Shown one piece after another: positions 34,500 through 46,729 of a stretch of 64,000 nucleotides of DNA (its first letter is position 1; every line of letters starts with the position of its first letter). The position numbers and the translations under genes were made by a program. Location: contig BSBM01000068.1 in assembly GCA_027924585.1 (NCBI GenBank), positions 12,869,501-12,933,500 on the forward strand, given 5' to 3'. The notes under the pieces were generated by a model. That model was not told where the DNA came from. It worked only from the letters and a program-made list of their open reading frames with translations, and ran no database searches. Source of the DNA: Larix kaempferi (Eukaryota > Streptophyta > Pinopsida > Pinales > Pinaceae).

Positions 34500-34950
34500 C
34501 TGTCATTAGGATAAATGTCAAATTATCAATATCATATGGTTATTTATATAGCAAAATATCTGTAATCTAAAAGATTATTTTGCACTAGAATCCAATGGAA
34601 GGAATCTAAGTGGTTAAACTAGTGTGAAAAAACTGTAGGTTGTGCATAATGGACAACGGAACACAAAAAAAATTAGCAAAAAATAAAACCAAAAACCTTT
34701 GTTCATCTCATAGGACTCTATTCAGGTTTAAAGTTGTTATTTTTTGTCTTTTATACACAATAAACCATGATTACATATTATTCGCCAATTTTTAGATAGA
34801 GATTTTTCAACGAAATAAATGTCTAAAGACCTTACAATTGACAAGCTAATTCTGATAAAGTTCATTGGAACTAGAGATGAATACCTCAGAAAGATGGAGT
34901 CCACCAAGTGTTGTGTACACCGCTAGTTTTCCAATAGGGATCCCCATACC

Positions 34951-36873
34951 TCTTTAATATTTACCCAGAAAAGCACATTAGTTGTGATGCATCTATAAGT
35001 TATAACATAGCTAAGCACATTAGTCTAACATGTAACAAAGAATAGAAAAATGGAAACAAGGGAGACTGAAAATCATGGACATCTCAAAACTTGAAACTAC
35101 ATGTTAGTAGTCTTGCCAGGGCCCTCAAGTAGCACGTTTAGGGCATGGTCAGTCACCCAAGCTATTGCCTTGGTGCCTTGGGTGAGAAGACTCAATTGGT
35201 TACGTCAAATCTATCTCATTTGCCTCTTCAAGTCCCCCATCTCATGCTAAATAATGGTGTTGGACTCTTGGATAACTTGAACCGGAAAAATGGAACAATT
35301 AAAATAATGAAGATTTGTGATACTAATGTATCAACAAAATCATGTGAAACAAGGCTTTCTTGGGCTATGTACTTTGATTTGGCTTAGGAACCTTTTTATG
35401 AGAGTAGGATATACAAATTGGACAAATCAATAATTTATAAATCATTGTATGGGTCATGAATTATGATGACATGATATAAATATTAGGTTGTAGCAAAATG
35501 AATCTGGTAAATTGATTTTTAGATTGACCACCAAAGTACTAGGCATTACGATAATGATTAAGTTAGAAGGTGAGATCCAATGGTTTATTTCCGGTAATGG
35601 TTATGTTTGAGCATAATTGACCTTCTAATTTCTTTCTTTGTCAATAAATTTCATATTCGTAAACATCAAAGAAAAATAAATGTCACCCATGGGAATATTT
35701 TGTAGGCACCGGTACAAAATGGCCAAGCATTGTAAATGGGAGATGATCATGGATCTTGAGGTTCAAGACATCAAAGACATGACCACATTTTCTAGTAAAG
35801 ACTTAGTTTGGACTGAAATTTATCATGAAAACATGAGTGTTGATCGTGTGGATTTAGTCCCTTCATGTAGAGTTCCTGGCTTCACACCTAGTTGGGGTGC
35901 TCTTGATTCATCTTTAAAGAAGAAGAAGAGTTTCCTTAGCCCTGCAAAACAACAATGAAGAAAGAAACAAAACAATGGTTTGGAAGTTGATTTGAATGTC
36001 CATGCTTCTGAATATGAACCATTTGCGTTTCAATACCTCAATAGGCAGGGACTTCCTTGATCAAATAATGCATTTCCGATGGATCCAGGTTAGTTTCATA
36101 GCTTGATTAGAGTAATGGTTTTGGATCAGTGTATTTAATCATCACCATTCTTTAACAAGTGGTGTGTTGATGTTTGCAGCGACGCAACAATACACAACCA
36201 TGGTGACAAACCAAGGTCAAAGGGAGATTCAAGTCCATCCTAGTAGGCTACCATGATAGGTACATTTCTATGAAGACATGATCTTTCAACATTTTTTTCA
36301 AAGATCTGAAAGCACTTTAGAATTTTTCAAAGATGCATAATTTTATGTATTTTATTCAATATGTATTTTTGAATTATAGATTTTGAGGACTCCTGGAACA
36401 TCCTGCACTTTCTTCTCAATGATGCATCATCATAGAGCAAAGACTTGTTTCATTAAAATCCAGAAAAAGGAGATTATGGGATTGTATTTAGTATGTCATC
36501 TCAATCAATGCACGCAAAATAAACATATTTTCTTATTTATTAATCTTTGTGAGATAGTCAAATTGTATTATTATCAAGCTTGTTAATTAATAGTTGCAAA
36601 TTACAATGTGGGTCCAAAAAATGGAGATGGACGTAAAACTGGTCGAGGAATTTTATTTGACATATAGATATGTCCAATGGGGCCACAGTTAGAAACTTTC
36701 CCCTTGAAAATCATTGTTTCCTGTGATTTGAGCTTGTATTGTATGTGAAAGTCTTTTGCTTTCCCACCATCAACAGGTAAGATTAGGTCCATTCATTGTC
36801 ATGGTTTTGGAAAATAAATGAAGTTTTGCATGGTGGAAATTTTGGAAATGGGCTTTCCAAATGTTGATGTATA
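34951..36873. other. Unassigned; one decayed coding-like stretch
   Basis: No LTR, primer site or known domain was recognised. 35680-35958 is open for 92 residues and the frame continues with two TGA stops to about 36090 (EVDLNVHASEYEPFAFQYLN), so a decayed exon is possible. I do not recognise the protein. A GT-rich boundary after ATGGATCCAGG at 36088 could be a splice site. Confidence 0.35.
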
Positions 36874-37464
36874 TGTAACGTCAGAATGTATTTCAAATAT
36901 ATGTATATTGTATTCCTATAGAGATGTTATTATTCCTCTATACAGAAGTGCATTCATTTAAATTGTAAGTATCATAACTTATACTTGATGGGTTATTAGA
37001 CCACCTTGTTGGGGTCGGCCCTGTATAAGTCATGTGAGTCAAAGGGTTATTAGACCACCCTATTGGGTGTCGGTCCAGTCAACATTGTGTTATGTGGTTA
37101 AGTTAAGGACGACCTAGTAAAGGTTATTAGGCAAGTCAAGTCTAGTATAAATAGAGATCGGGAGATCTCTATTTGACACATTCTATTCTCTCACTCACAC
37201 TTGGGAGAGTGGTGCACTTATGGAGGAGGAGGCTCTACTGCTAGGAGAAGACTATCTCTTGTATTCTGGTTGTATCATTGCTCTATCTATCTCTGAGGAA
37301 GTTATTGGGGTTTTTCACCTTTATGGTTTTCCCCAAGTAAACTCTGTGTCTCTTGTGTGCTTGCATTATTGTGTCCATGATTGATATGCTGTAGATTTGT
37401 TGTACATGTTGTTCTCTCAGTTAATATTCTAGATCAGATTGAAGTAAATTATGAAAATTTAACA
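36874..37464 (+). repeat. Copia-type LTR with primer-binding site
   Basis: About 590 bp from TGTAACGTCAG to AAAATTTAACA, with a TATA box TATAAATA at 37146-37153. The LTR is directly followed by TGGTATCAGAGC (37465-37476). No partner LTR is in the window. The start could lie a few bases further left. Confidence 0.75.
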
Positions 37465-38007
37465 TGGTATCAGAGCTAGCCTGAAAGAAGGCATGATATG
37501 GCATGTATGACACTTGTTGCACTTACGATGTTAGGGCTTGATATAGCAAAAACCAGTCATCATAACACTTTCGCTATAAATACGTTTTGGCGTAGTTTTA
37601 GGATTTGAACTTTTACAGGTCGAAGATTAGATCCCCATGTACCTTGTGTCCAAAGGACAGCCTCTAATTCATTGTACTTTGTGATTTATGCTCTGTACAA
37701 TATAGGGTTTCTGCCTCTTCCAGATCACCCAGTTGTGGAACCTAATTCCGCAGCCCCCCCATTAATTCGCCTCGGGTGAGACCTCATTCTGTTTGCAGAT
37801 TGTTGCTAAAAGAGCCGGTGAAAAAGGGTTTTGTTGATTCCTTGAAACGTGTAGAACCTAGGTCTTTCTTATGCTTCTCATAGACCAATCAGTAGTAAGA
37901 TTACATTTAAGAAGGCATCACAAAGTCAACAATCACAAAGGCATATAAAAAATATACAATCACAAGCAAGGGGACCCACACAACACATGCACCTATAGGC
38001 AATGTTA
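37465..38007 (+). other. Primer-binding site and leader of the 36874 element
   Basis: TGGTATCAGAGC at 37465-37476 matches initiator tRNA-Met. The following 530 bp has no gag and no long frame, so the element is truncated or non-coding. Confidence 0.6.
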
Positions 38008-38059
38008 GTGATTACTGCGGCTATCAGAAGAACATTCTTCTGATAGCCGCAGTAATCAC
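38008..38059. repeat. Perfect 52-bp palindrome
   Basis: Arms of 25 bp (38008-38032 and 38035-38059) are exact inverted copies around a 2-nt centre (ca). Unlike the larger palindromes there is no mismatch, so it is recent, under constraint, or an artefact of DNA fold-back. It lies 22 bp before the ATG at 38081. Confidence 0.92.
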
Positions 38060-38080
38060 CAAAACGGTTACAGCCGTATC

Positions 38081-38281
38081 ATGGCCTGTCGCTTTCCTCC
38101 CTTTTATCCTGCCTGTTGCCGTCGACTTAGTGGCTTAGCTTCGAACAGTTTTTCCGCCACTCTCTTGGCAAGTCGCTTTCATCCTCCGTTACGCTGCTCA
38201 TTAACCACTACCGGGAATCCTGGAGGAGCTTTACTCAAAAAGGTCTCTTTCGCGAAGAATGTGTTGTTTAATTGTAATTAA
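38081..38281 (+). CDS. Possible first exon with a transit-peptide-like N-terminus
   Basis: An open frame of 66 residues opens MACRFPPFYPACCRRLSGLA. It is rich in Ser, Ala, Arg and Leu and nearly free of acidic residues through residue 54, as organelle transit peptides are. Base composition is richer in G and C than the surroundings. No downstream exon could be recognised in the next 2 kb and no clear donor site marks the exon end. It may be a captured gene fragment or chance. Weak call. Confidence 0.25.
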   Translation: MACRFPPFYPACCRRLSGLASNSFSATLLASRFHPPLRCSLTTTGNPGGALLKKVSFAKNVLFNCN

Positions 38282-40434
38282 TTTATGCTCATAGGTTAAG
38301 TATATATTGGCTCCCATAGAGTAGCCTCATGTGATTTGCAGAGTGTTCTCCGATAAACTGGTTAATTAATTGCACTACTATTCTATCTTATACTACTAAC
38401 ATGTAGCTATCCAGACTGAAAGACTCGAAGCATTTTTCCCTCCTATTTTTGCAAGTAAGTTGTTTTACTTAAGTACTGTTTAGTCACTTGAGTTAACATG
38501 TTTGAAGAATTGGTTTAGTATTTCCTTTCTGGTTTCGTCATCATGGACCGAATTTATAAATGATCATTAATTGAGCAATTTATAAACATGTTGTCTATGC
38601 AGTAGTTAGCTTATAAATGAATGAACTATATTTTTTCTTATGAATCGTTATAATTGTCGTATAGTTAAAAGAAAATTGGTTTACTCACGTTATCGGGTGT
38701 CAATTGTAATTCATGGAAGTAAATCAGCTCTTTACTATTGCATATGAAGTAATTACAATCCATTTATAACAGAGCTATTATAATCCTTGGAGTAAACTGT
38801 AAATCGGCTCTGTACTATTGCATATTGAGTAAATACGATCCATTTATAATAAAGCTAATACAATTCTTAGAGTAAACAATAAATCGGCTCTGTACTATTT
38901 ATATTTGGAGTAATTGAAATCCATATATATATCAAAGAGATACAATTTCTAGAGGCAGTGGTGAATCAGGTCATTGTACTAGTATTACTTTTATAATGAT
39001 TTGATCTTGGTATGGGATCATTTAGTAAGCGGTCAATCTGTTGAATCTTCCTAAGTGGAGAAATCAGATTTAATGCCTCATTCCATGAGGCATCGATCCA
39101 CAACTCTTTGAGTTGTAGACAGTCGATCTATTAATATTTGTTATAGGTAAAAAAAATGATCTAATCAAATAGATAACCCTGATGGATCTGTTGAAAATTT
39201 CAATGTTGAGAAGCGTATGTGGTATTCTTTTTGGTCCAGTTAATAAATACCGAAAACACCCAGTGTGTACTTACAGTATGGAAACGTTTATATGTGCGTC
39301 GAACTTATAGAAATCTCCTGAAACTATGTTCCTTGGATTTTGACAGCTATGATGATCCTTTTCCCGATCGAATGTCTCCTTCATTTCCGCTTTGCAGTTA
39401 TGACCATTCCGTAAAATTTGAAGTGAGGTAATTGTTGCTAAGGTAGTGCCGATTGCATGTATCTTGTTAACTAGATCGAGTAGATAGCTTGAAGGTAGGA
39501 CGGTCAGAAAGCTCGCAGACATTTCGGTTTTTGGCACTCGTCTAAGGAAGCTCTCCAATATATTTTCCAGTTGTAAATTGATTATATTTTTTTTCCTTCA
39601 TAGTGTTGTTGGGACAATTGATTTTGTTTCCCGAAGCCATCGGCCATTAACACAGAGATGGATTATCATTTTTTTTAATTTGGTAGCAACCTTAGAAAAA
39701 TGTTGATTACCAATCGTGGAGACTGTGATTGGATCCGATATGATTCGTAGTTTAATGATATCTCTGTATTTCGATCACTAATTATGGTTTGGGGTTAATG
39801 TTGGGGAGCGTTAAGACAATATTCAACGAATCTCTAAAGTCTTGGAGAAACTTGTTAAAAATATTAAAGAGATTAATTATGTAATCGATAGACGACACTA
39901 CAGTCGTATTAATTATGTAATATTTTACCTTTGATTATGAAATTAATCGGTTAAATATCTGGAATTGCATTTAACCTTTATTCTAATTGTTCAATCCAGT
40001 ATCCATTTCCAAATTTAGTCTCTCCTAATATTTGTTTTGCTTGATTTCTTCGCCGAGGCAATTATTCTTGACTACCATTAATCAATAACACATAAAGTTT
40101 TTGTTGATGTTTGTTTTCTTTTGTGACTGTAACATTAGAATGGTATACAATCTATGTCTAAAGTTATGTGGATTAAACACTTTTCTTTGTGATCGATCAA
40201 TCGGGGGTCAGCCAACTTTCAAGTATGGATCGATACCACATCTTGCGAGCTACCAGCCTGTGTGCCAAAACTCTCTTCTTGGGATTGTTGTTTTCCCCAT
40301 AGTCTCAATGTTTCATGCTTGGAAACTATGGACACACACTCATCCTCGTGCATTTGATCACCTATGCACTTCTTTTAGCGCTCAAATTTTGGCGTGGTTA
40401 GATTTTCCATCCCTCGATCTCCATTGATCATTGG
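38282..40434. other. Unassigned AT-rich sequence
   Basis: Apart from the tandem repeat at 38722-38965, nothing was recognised. The open frames at 39219-39431, 39271-39558 (other strand) and 40101-40427 have no recognisable motif. Copia copy C starts abruptly at about 40435. Confidence 0.4.
38722..38965. repeat. 80-bp tandem repeat, three units
   Basis: Units start aatcagctctttactatt (38722), aatcggctctgtactatt (38801) and the same again at 38881. The period is 79-80 bp and the units are imperfect. Confidence 0.8.
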
Positions 40435-41864
40435 TAGTTTTGGCCATTGCAACTTCTAAGTGATGGGAGGTTCATCACATGGATGTGAAGAGTGCATTTA
40501 TTCATGGGGATATTGATGAGGAGATATATATGCAGAATCCTGAAGGCTTCATTGCATATCATACACTTGTTTGTAGGTTGAAGAAGCCCCTATATGGTCA
40601 CAAGCAAGCTCCTAGAGCTTGGTATGCCAAGATGGACAATTTTCTGCTACCAAAAAGGTTTGAGAGATGTAAATATGATCCAAATGTTTACATGCATCAT
40701 GTTAGTGATCTGATTTTGATTCTTGTACTGTATGTTGATGTTATATTGATCACTTGTAGCTGCACCAAGGAACTAGGCTCAGTTAAAGATGCATTGCACA
40801 ATTATCTTTCCATGTCAGATCTGGGATTGTTGAAACAATTTATGGGTTTGGAGATTGATCAAATTGTTGATGGAATCTATATTTATCAATCAAGATATGC
40901 TTCAGATTTGTTGTCGAAGTTCAAAATGTATGAATTCAAGGCTGGAAAATTTCCATTCCTTTTAGGAGTTAAGCTCACTAATTGGGGTTCTTCACCATTG
41001 GTTGGAAGTTCACTATATAGAAAACTAGTTGGGAGCTTGTTGTATCTCACACACTTTTGACCAGATTTGTCTTATGCAATTGGAGTTGTTGCAAGGCACA
41101 TGCAAGAGCCTCATGAGCTCCATTGGAATGCTTCCAAAAGGATCCCACATTATGTGCAAGGTACCAAGCAATTTGGGATACACTATGCAACTAGTTCAAC
41201 ACGTGAACTAGTTGGTTTTACTGATTCTGATCAGGACAAAGATAGTTATGACCGGAATTCTACTTCTGGTTATGTGTTTATGCTTGCACATGGTCCCATT
41301 TGTTGGTCTAGTAAGAAGCAAGACACCATCTCCTTATCTTCAGCTGAGGCCAAATATAGGGGAGTGGTGAATGTAGCTACACAATGTGTGTGGTTGCAAG
41401 GCATTCTTGGAGAGTTTGGATTTGTGTTTGATTCACCCATAGTAATTTGGTGTGATAATAAAAGTACAATCAAGATCTCCATTGATCATGTACAAAGGAA
41501 CAAGACCAAGCACATAGATATACACATGCACAACATTCGAGGCTTGGTGCATGACTAGATTATTTCCTTGAAGTATTTCCCTTCTATTGAGAAAACTGTT
41601 GATATCTTCACCAAGATTTTCACTGAGAAGACCTTCACTTACCTTAGATCACTCCTTGGGGTGAGTGATACATGGTGAAGACTGGTTTATTTTCCAGATA
41701 TGTTTCATGCCCCTTTTAGAGGGGAGATTTTATTTCCCATGTGGTTTTCCTCCTTACCTTAGTTGCATGGACTAATAAAAATTGTTGTTGTAAATGGTGA
41801 CTTGAGCCTTAGTTGGTAAGGCCTTAATTTTGTTTTGACTACCAAAGTATAGCTTATGGGAGAG
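40435..41864 (+). pseudogene. Copia copy C, reverse transcriptase and RNase H
   Basis: The fragment starts inside reverse transcriptase (VLAIATS, then MDVKSAFIHGDIDEEIY at 40479). The active site reads YVDV (40731-40742): the second Asp of YVDD is Val. A TGA at 41058-41060 ends the frame, and RNase H continues at 41067-41558 with FTDSDQDKDSYDRNSTSGY, LSSAEAKYRGVV and WCDNKSTIKIS. It is the same family as copy B. The 5' half is missing, and the tail ends in a degraded polypurine tract before 41865. Confidence 0.87.
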
Positions 41865-43037
41865 TGTTAGAACATTATTACACCTTAGAACCTTATTCAT
41901 ACATCAATTTGTTGATTAAATGGTCCAAAATAAGGTTAATAATTACAATCCAAGATTGTTAGAAGTTAGTTGGGGCTAATTATTACCATTCCACCACTTC
42001 TAGGCCAAACTATGGTCAAGTATAGCTGTTGAGCACCCTATTAATGGCCAAGTCCAACATTTATTACCACCTCTTGAGAAAAGGAGCCATGTTTCCCTGT
42101 TTTAAGGAATTTGTCTTTGACTTAAGGCGCCCATGCAGTGTATGTGGACATTTTGGCCCTTTCTTGGCTGTTTTGGTCTATCCTTGGCCACCTAACCTCC
42201 ACCCAATCTTATCCACAACACGTGTGAGTCTCATTTATGTCTTCCCATTCTCACCCAACGTTCACATGGACAATTCGTACCTGTTTGGGATGAGTTGGGA
42301 GCCTATTGGTCAACCTAGGGGGGATTGAGGTCCAATCTAAGATAACCACTTGTAGATGCCTCCAAAGGAAAACAAATTCTTCCAAATGCTATATAACATA
42401 CTCACAAATCATTGTTGGGTTGCACAGATAATAAAACTTCGATTTGACCATTTGTATTACTGGTTTTTGATCATTTGTTTTCCACATTTTTTTTTCACTA
42501 ATTTATTGCATACTAAACCAATTTTTTTGATTGTGAGGCAATATTTAGCTACTAGATCCTACCGTGATTCATATTTCACATAAGTCCCAATTAAGAAAAT
42601 ATTGTAGTAGTATTACGATTCAATTCCTTATATATGGTTTCCCCCTAGATTCATCTTGAAACGATACATAAATCATGTTCATGCCACAATGATTATAATT
42701 ACACTGCACCATTTTATTTAATACCTTTTGTAGAAATATTGAAAAATTATATTTGTATAACAATAGTGATACCAACCAATTCTATTATCATGGAACCCAA
42801 GCATCAATCAATCCACTACACACCCATTATTACGAATAGATCACCCTTTCGAGGCAATTCAAGTTTGTTACAAATTTTATTCCTACTGGGTGGTTACTCC
42901 TCATAATGAATCATTATCGTTCTATTGTATTAACTTAACCATGCCGAATTAGCTATCCAACAATCCACTCGAATATCATCGGCGATGGTTAGACCAACCC
43001 ACTTCTTTAATCGTCCCACCCCCATTCAAATGTTATT
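41865..43037 (+). repeat. Copia LTR, copy C, interrupted
   Basis: Starts TGTTAGAACATT; the TATA box has become TATATAAC (42390-42397). Collinear with copies A and B until the LARD-like element starts at 43038. The last five bases, ttatt (43033-43037), are the expected left target duplication. Confidence 0.75.
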
Positions 43038-43396
43038 TGTAACATACCCAACAATGAGGAGTTAGTAATTGGTGGGATTTCAAAATTTCCAATAAAATAT
43101 CTCAGATTTAAGTCACCTAACTTGTTACGCGAGGTTTAAAAAACAACTTTTATGTTTTACTTAGAAACACTTAGGTATAGACGAAAGCATTACCTTTACC
43201 TCATGTCTACCTTTAGTATTTGTTCAAACCAAATGACAAGTATATGCATCACATGCTTCATCATATTAACACCTTAACTTATATCCTATTATTTCCATCA
43301 TTCCGTGTGAACAACTTCATACTATTCTCAACCATTTGTTGTAGCTATTTATAGTTGACAAAATCTTTAAATATACCTATATGGACAACCTTATAA

Positions 43397-43610
43397 CTAT
43401 TCATTTAACCAAGAACCATATGATAACATACCTTTATAAGATTTCCCACATGAACATCATGATACTATTCATTTTAACCAAGAATCCTATGATAACATAC
43501 CTTTATAAGACTTTCCACATGGACAACATGATAACTATTCATTTTAACAATAACCACATGACGAACACATACATAAGTAGTTAACAATAATCACATGACG
43601 AACACATACA
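43397..43610. repeat. Tandem repeats in the LARD-like LTR
   Basis: Imperfect units share actattcatttaaccaagaa and cctttataagattt. The same block is present at 55487-55700 in the right LTR, with a small local duplication there. Confidence 0.7.
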
Positions 43611-46116
43611 CAAGTAGTCATCGTGCACCATATCTACGTGGTTCACCCAATCGTGGGCTATGTCCACCAAGGCAAGCCACAATATATTTATTATCTGAAA
43701 TGAAGGATTACATCGTGCAATACAGTTATTGCTTTCCATTTTCTCCAAGCCTTTTTCATAGAGTGCTCATTCAATAATCTAGCTCCGAAATGTAAAAAAT
43801 GAGATGCAGGGTTCGGCCTCTATAGGGCCGTCCCTTCCCATAGTTTTCTGCTAAACCAATAAGAGAAAATTTACATATAATTCCATACATAGCCATATAT
43901 ATATAATATAATATCCAGAATGCATAAGGGTCGATAACCCCAAATCTCTTCACAATAACAATTAAAACCATACCGCATACAATAGTATTATATGGAGTAA
44001 TAATCATGGCAACAAACATTTATCCTATTCAATAAATACTGAACTTGTATATATCCATATTTGTATACTGAGAAAATTTATCCGACTCCTTCCCAATCCT
44101 AAGGCATGGACCAATAACCTAACTAAGAAGCAAGGTATCAATGCCAAGAATCTGAGATTCAAAAATAGGCAACAATCTATAAACAGATTTAAGATAGTAT
44201 AACAACAAATAGAACAAGCATTTAAACCTGGCAGAAAGGGCATTGAATCAACGCTGGTAAAAAAATGACTATCAATACTAAGTATCTCCAATAGTAAACA
44301 CACTGGGATACCTCAACGATCTGGAGGATCTAGTGCCTCTCTAACTCTTCTCTAAAAATTATGAAAACCATTTTGAGTCTGAACCAAGATGGGGATTTCA
44401 ACCATTCCTAGCCGCGCCCTTCTACACTGGACAATGCTCTACTATACAACAAGGGTAAGTGTAGAAGCCTACTACAACTTAAATAAGACTTGGTAAACAA
44501 TAAAGAAAGAAAAGGAAGAGGTACTTCATCTCTGTACTAGCGAACTCATCAAACGGTGGTAAATCTCAGAAATTTTCCATCATTGTTATATGAAGACACT
44601 CGATCGATTCCGAAGTGGTCGATGTAATCGATTTCACAGTTATCACCTTTGCAAATACCTAACACTATGAAAAATAATGCAGAGTTATTTAAAAGATAAG
44701 CCTGCGGGCATGAGTGGGCAGAGGATTACTAGATTGACTACAACTTTTTATGCATGATGCACAACGATTGTGATCCGACATAGTACAACAAAAAAAATAC
44801 CTGGAAACATGACTATCAATACATGTGTGGCTAGCCTCTATCATGGTAGAGTGTAAGCTCTGTCAAGGGTAATCCCAATAACTATAGACAACAAAATATA
44901 TATAGATATGTTCGGATACAAGTAGAAGGTACAATTGGATACAATAGAAGTACTAGCTCATGAATTTGTTTGAGAAAACATCTAGAAATAAAGTTTCGCA
45001 AACGAACCTATCGGGAAGGAAGATCTTTGAAAATGCTCATCAAGATCTTCGTTTTCATCCAACAATACTAAGCCAAGACCATGCCAAGCATGCAGAAAAA
45101 GAAAAACAAGGTTTCCTATTAAACTTTTCTATCGCTTCTTATCGAGCACAAATCTCAGTATATACAATGAAAATGAGCTTAGACCAAACCATATGTAAAT
45201 ATCTACACATGACCAGGATGGATCGTTGTTGTGTCAAAACAAATCAGACATCAGCGTATGTAAATATCTACCAATCCAGGACCGATCGCTGTTCATAAAA
45301 AAAAAGAACTCAGGGATTAGGCTTACTACCATCCTTTCTCGTCTGCAACCAAACAGTAACTAAATCAACCCGCAACAAACATAAATTTAAGCAAAAACTA
45401 GATCTATGATTCCATAGGTAGATCTATATTTTCTTAAGCAAGGAAATGAAATAAGAATTCTACAGGACATTCAACAATGATTTTCCCCAAAACCTACAAC
45501 CGAGCCCTTTTTTCCCTGAGCTGGATTTGGACTCCCTTAAGTAACCACGGGTCCTCCCCCTTTTCCCCATACATTCTCCTTTAACAAACCTAGAAAAACC
45601 GCTTTGGAAGATCCTCCCTTAGGAAGATCGCCCTCGGATCCCATTACCATCGGTGACAGATGGCAGTTCAAAAGATGCCATCTACCAACAAGGTAGAAGG
45701 TTTTTCGTTTCCATAATGCCTGCGCCCTCCGTAAAGAGATATAATAAATATAACCAAATTATATTAATAATAATTTCATACATAATTGTTATACCTAAAA
45801 ATGTATGAACTGATCATGATAACTTTCATAACTAAATTTCCTTGTTAGGTGACAAGATGCCCCCCTCATTATCATATCCTAGAGATGATCACTAAGACAA
45901 AAATATTTTCCTAACATAGATGTTCAACTCTATTGTAGTATTCCTTTTAAACCCCCTTCCAAGAAGTATTATCGTCATCTTTATTCGGGATACTTATATT
46001 GTGGTACTTTATTACACATCTATGTGTGTAAGTAAGAGTGCTTGATTGTGAAACTAACTCGCAATGCTTTTCTTATAATAACAATAGCCACTCAACGACA
46101 AATTGAAAGGACAAAT

Positions 46117-46653
46117 TGAAAGTTGTGGAGCTTGATCTCCAGATTTAGAGATATTATTATTCAGCCGTGTCCATACCCCAGGTTTGGTTATGATCCCGGC
46201 ATGACCCTAGGGGGATTCGGGGGCCAGCGCCCCCAAGTTACGGGTGTTCAGGTGCATAGCCCCTGAGGAACATTTTTGGGGTTGTTTTCGCCAATAGTTT
46301 TCGGGCCCATGGTTTTGGGTAACCCGTGGTATTTTCCCATTGTATTTCCCTTATAAAAGAAATACATTGTAATACGGCTAGGGTTGATGTATTAGGTTTT
46401 ATGCATTGTAAAGATCTCCGAGATCAAGGAAGAGAGACTGTGAGACAGTGAAGAGGAAGTGCAGCAGTTTTGCTGCAAGTTGTATCCCTTCACTTTGTTG
46501 GATGGAATAATAATTAGTACTAGCAACTTCAGTGTGGACGTAGCCCAAGTTGGGTGAACCACGATAAATCTGTGTCTCTCTTGTAATTTGTATGTGTGAT
46601 TATATTTTCATTTATGTTTATTGTTATTGCTCTGCGATCCTATTTTTCTAACA
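46117..46653 (+). repeat. 5' LTR of Copia D
   Basis: 537 bp, TGAAAGTTGTGG to TTTTTCTAACA. It keeps a segment of about 60-70 bp (around 46197-46270, including cgggggccagcgcccc) that is missing from the 3' LTR. Confidence 0.9.
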
Positions 46654-46655
46654 AT

Positions 46656-46668
46656 TGGTATCAGATCC
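46656..46668 (+). promoter_or_regulatory. Primer-binding site of Copia D
   Basis: TGGTATCAGATCC two bases after the LTR end; one base differs from the usual initiator tRNA-Met site. Confidence 0.85.
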
Positions 46669-46729
46669 AAAGGTCTATTTGGCAGATAAACTTGCAGGAA
46701 GCTAGGGTTTCTGGTTTGAGTGGGAGCAA

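Larger units (their letters stand above)
26951..34950. repeat. Palindrome carrying malic-enzyme gene fragments
   Basis: Outer ends GGTATGGGGATCC (26951) and GGATCCCCATACC (34950) are inverted copies. Left arm is 26951-27149 plus 32934-33830, right arm 33854-34950, each about 1.1 kb, with a 23-nt loop (33831-33853). The Copia at 27150-32928 sits in the left arm only. Each arm has two malic-enzyme-like exons with intron sequence. The arms differ by substitutions and small indels. No TG...CA ends or target duplication were found, so the unit is not an LTR element; a DNA transposon with long inverted ends or a local inverted duplication is possible. Confidence 0.85.

Noticed and set aside
26951-34950. 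Functional malic enzyme gene
   Set aside because: Only two exons are present, with a 33-codon deletion, a frameshift and a stop, and in duplicate inverted form.
26951-34950. LTR element or Pack-MULE identity for the malic-enzyme palindrome
   Set aside because: No TG...CA ends and no matching 5-bp or 9-bp duplication were seen at the two outer edges.
43381-43610. Possible CRISPR-like array of repeats
   Set aside because: The units are imperfect, adjacent without unique spacers, and lie in a plant LTR present twice.
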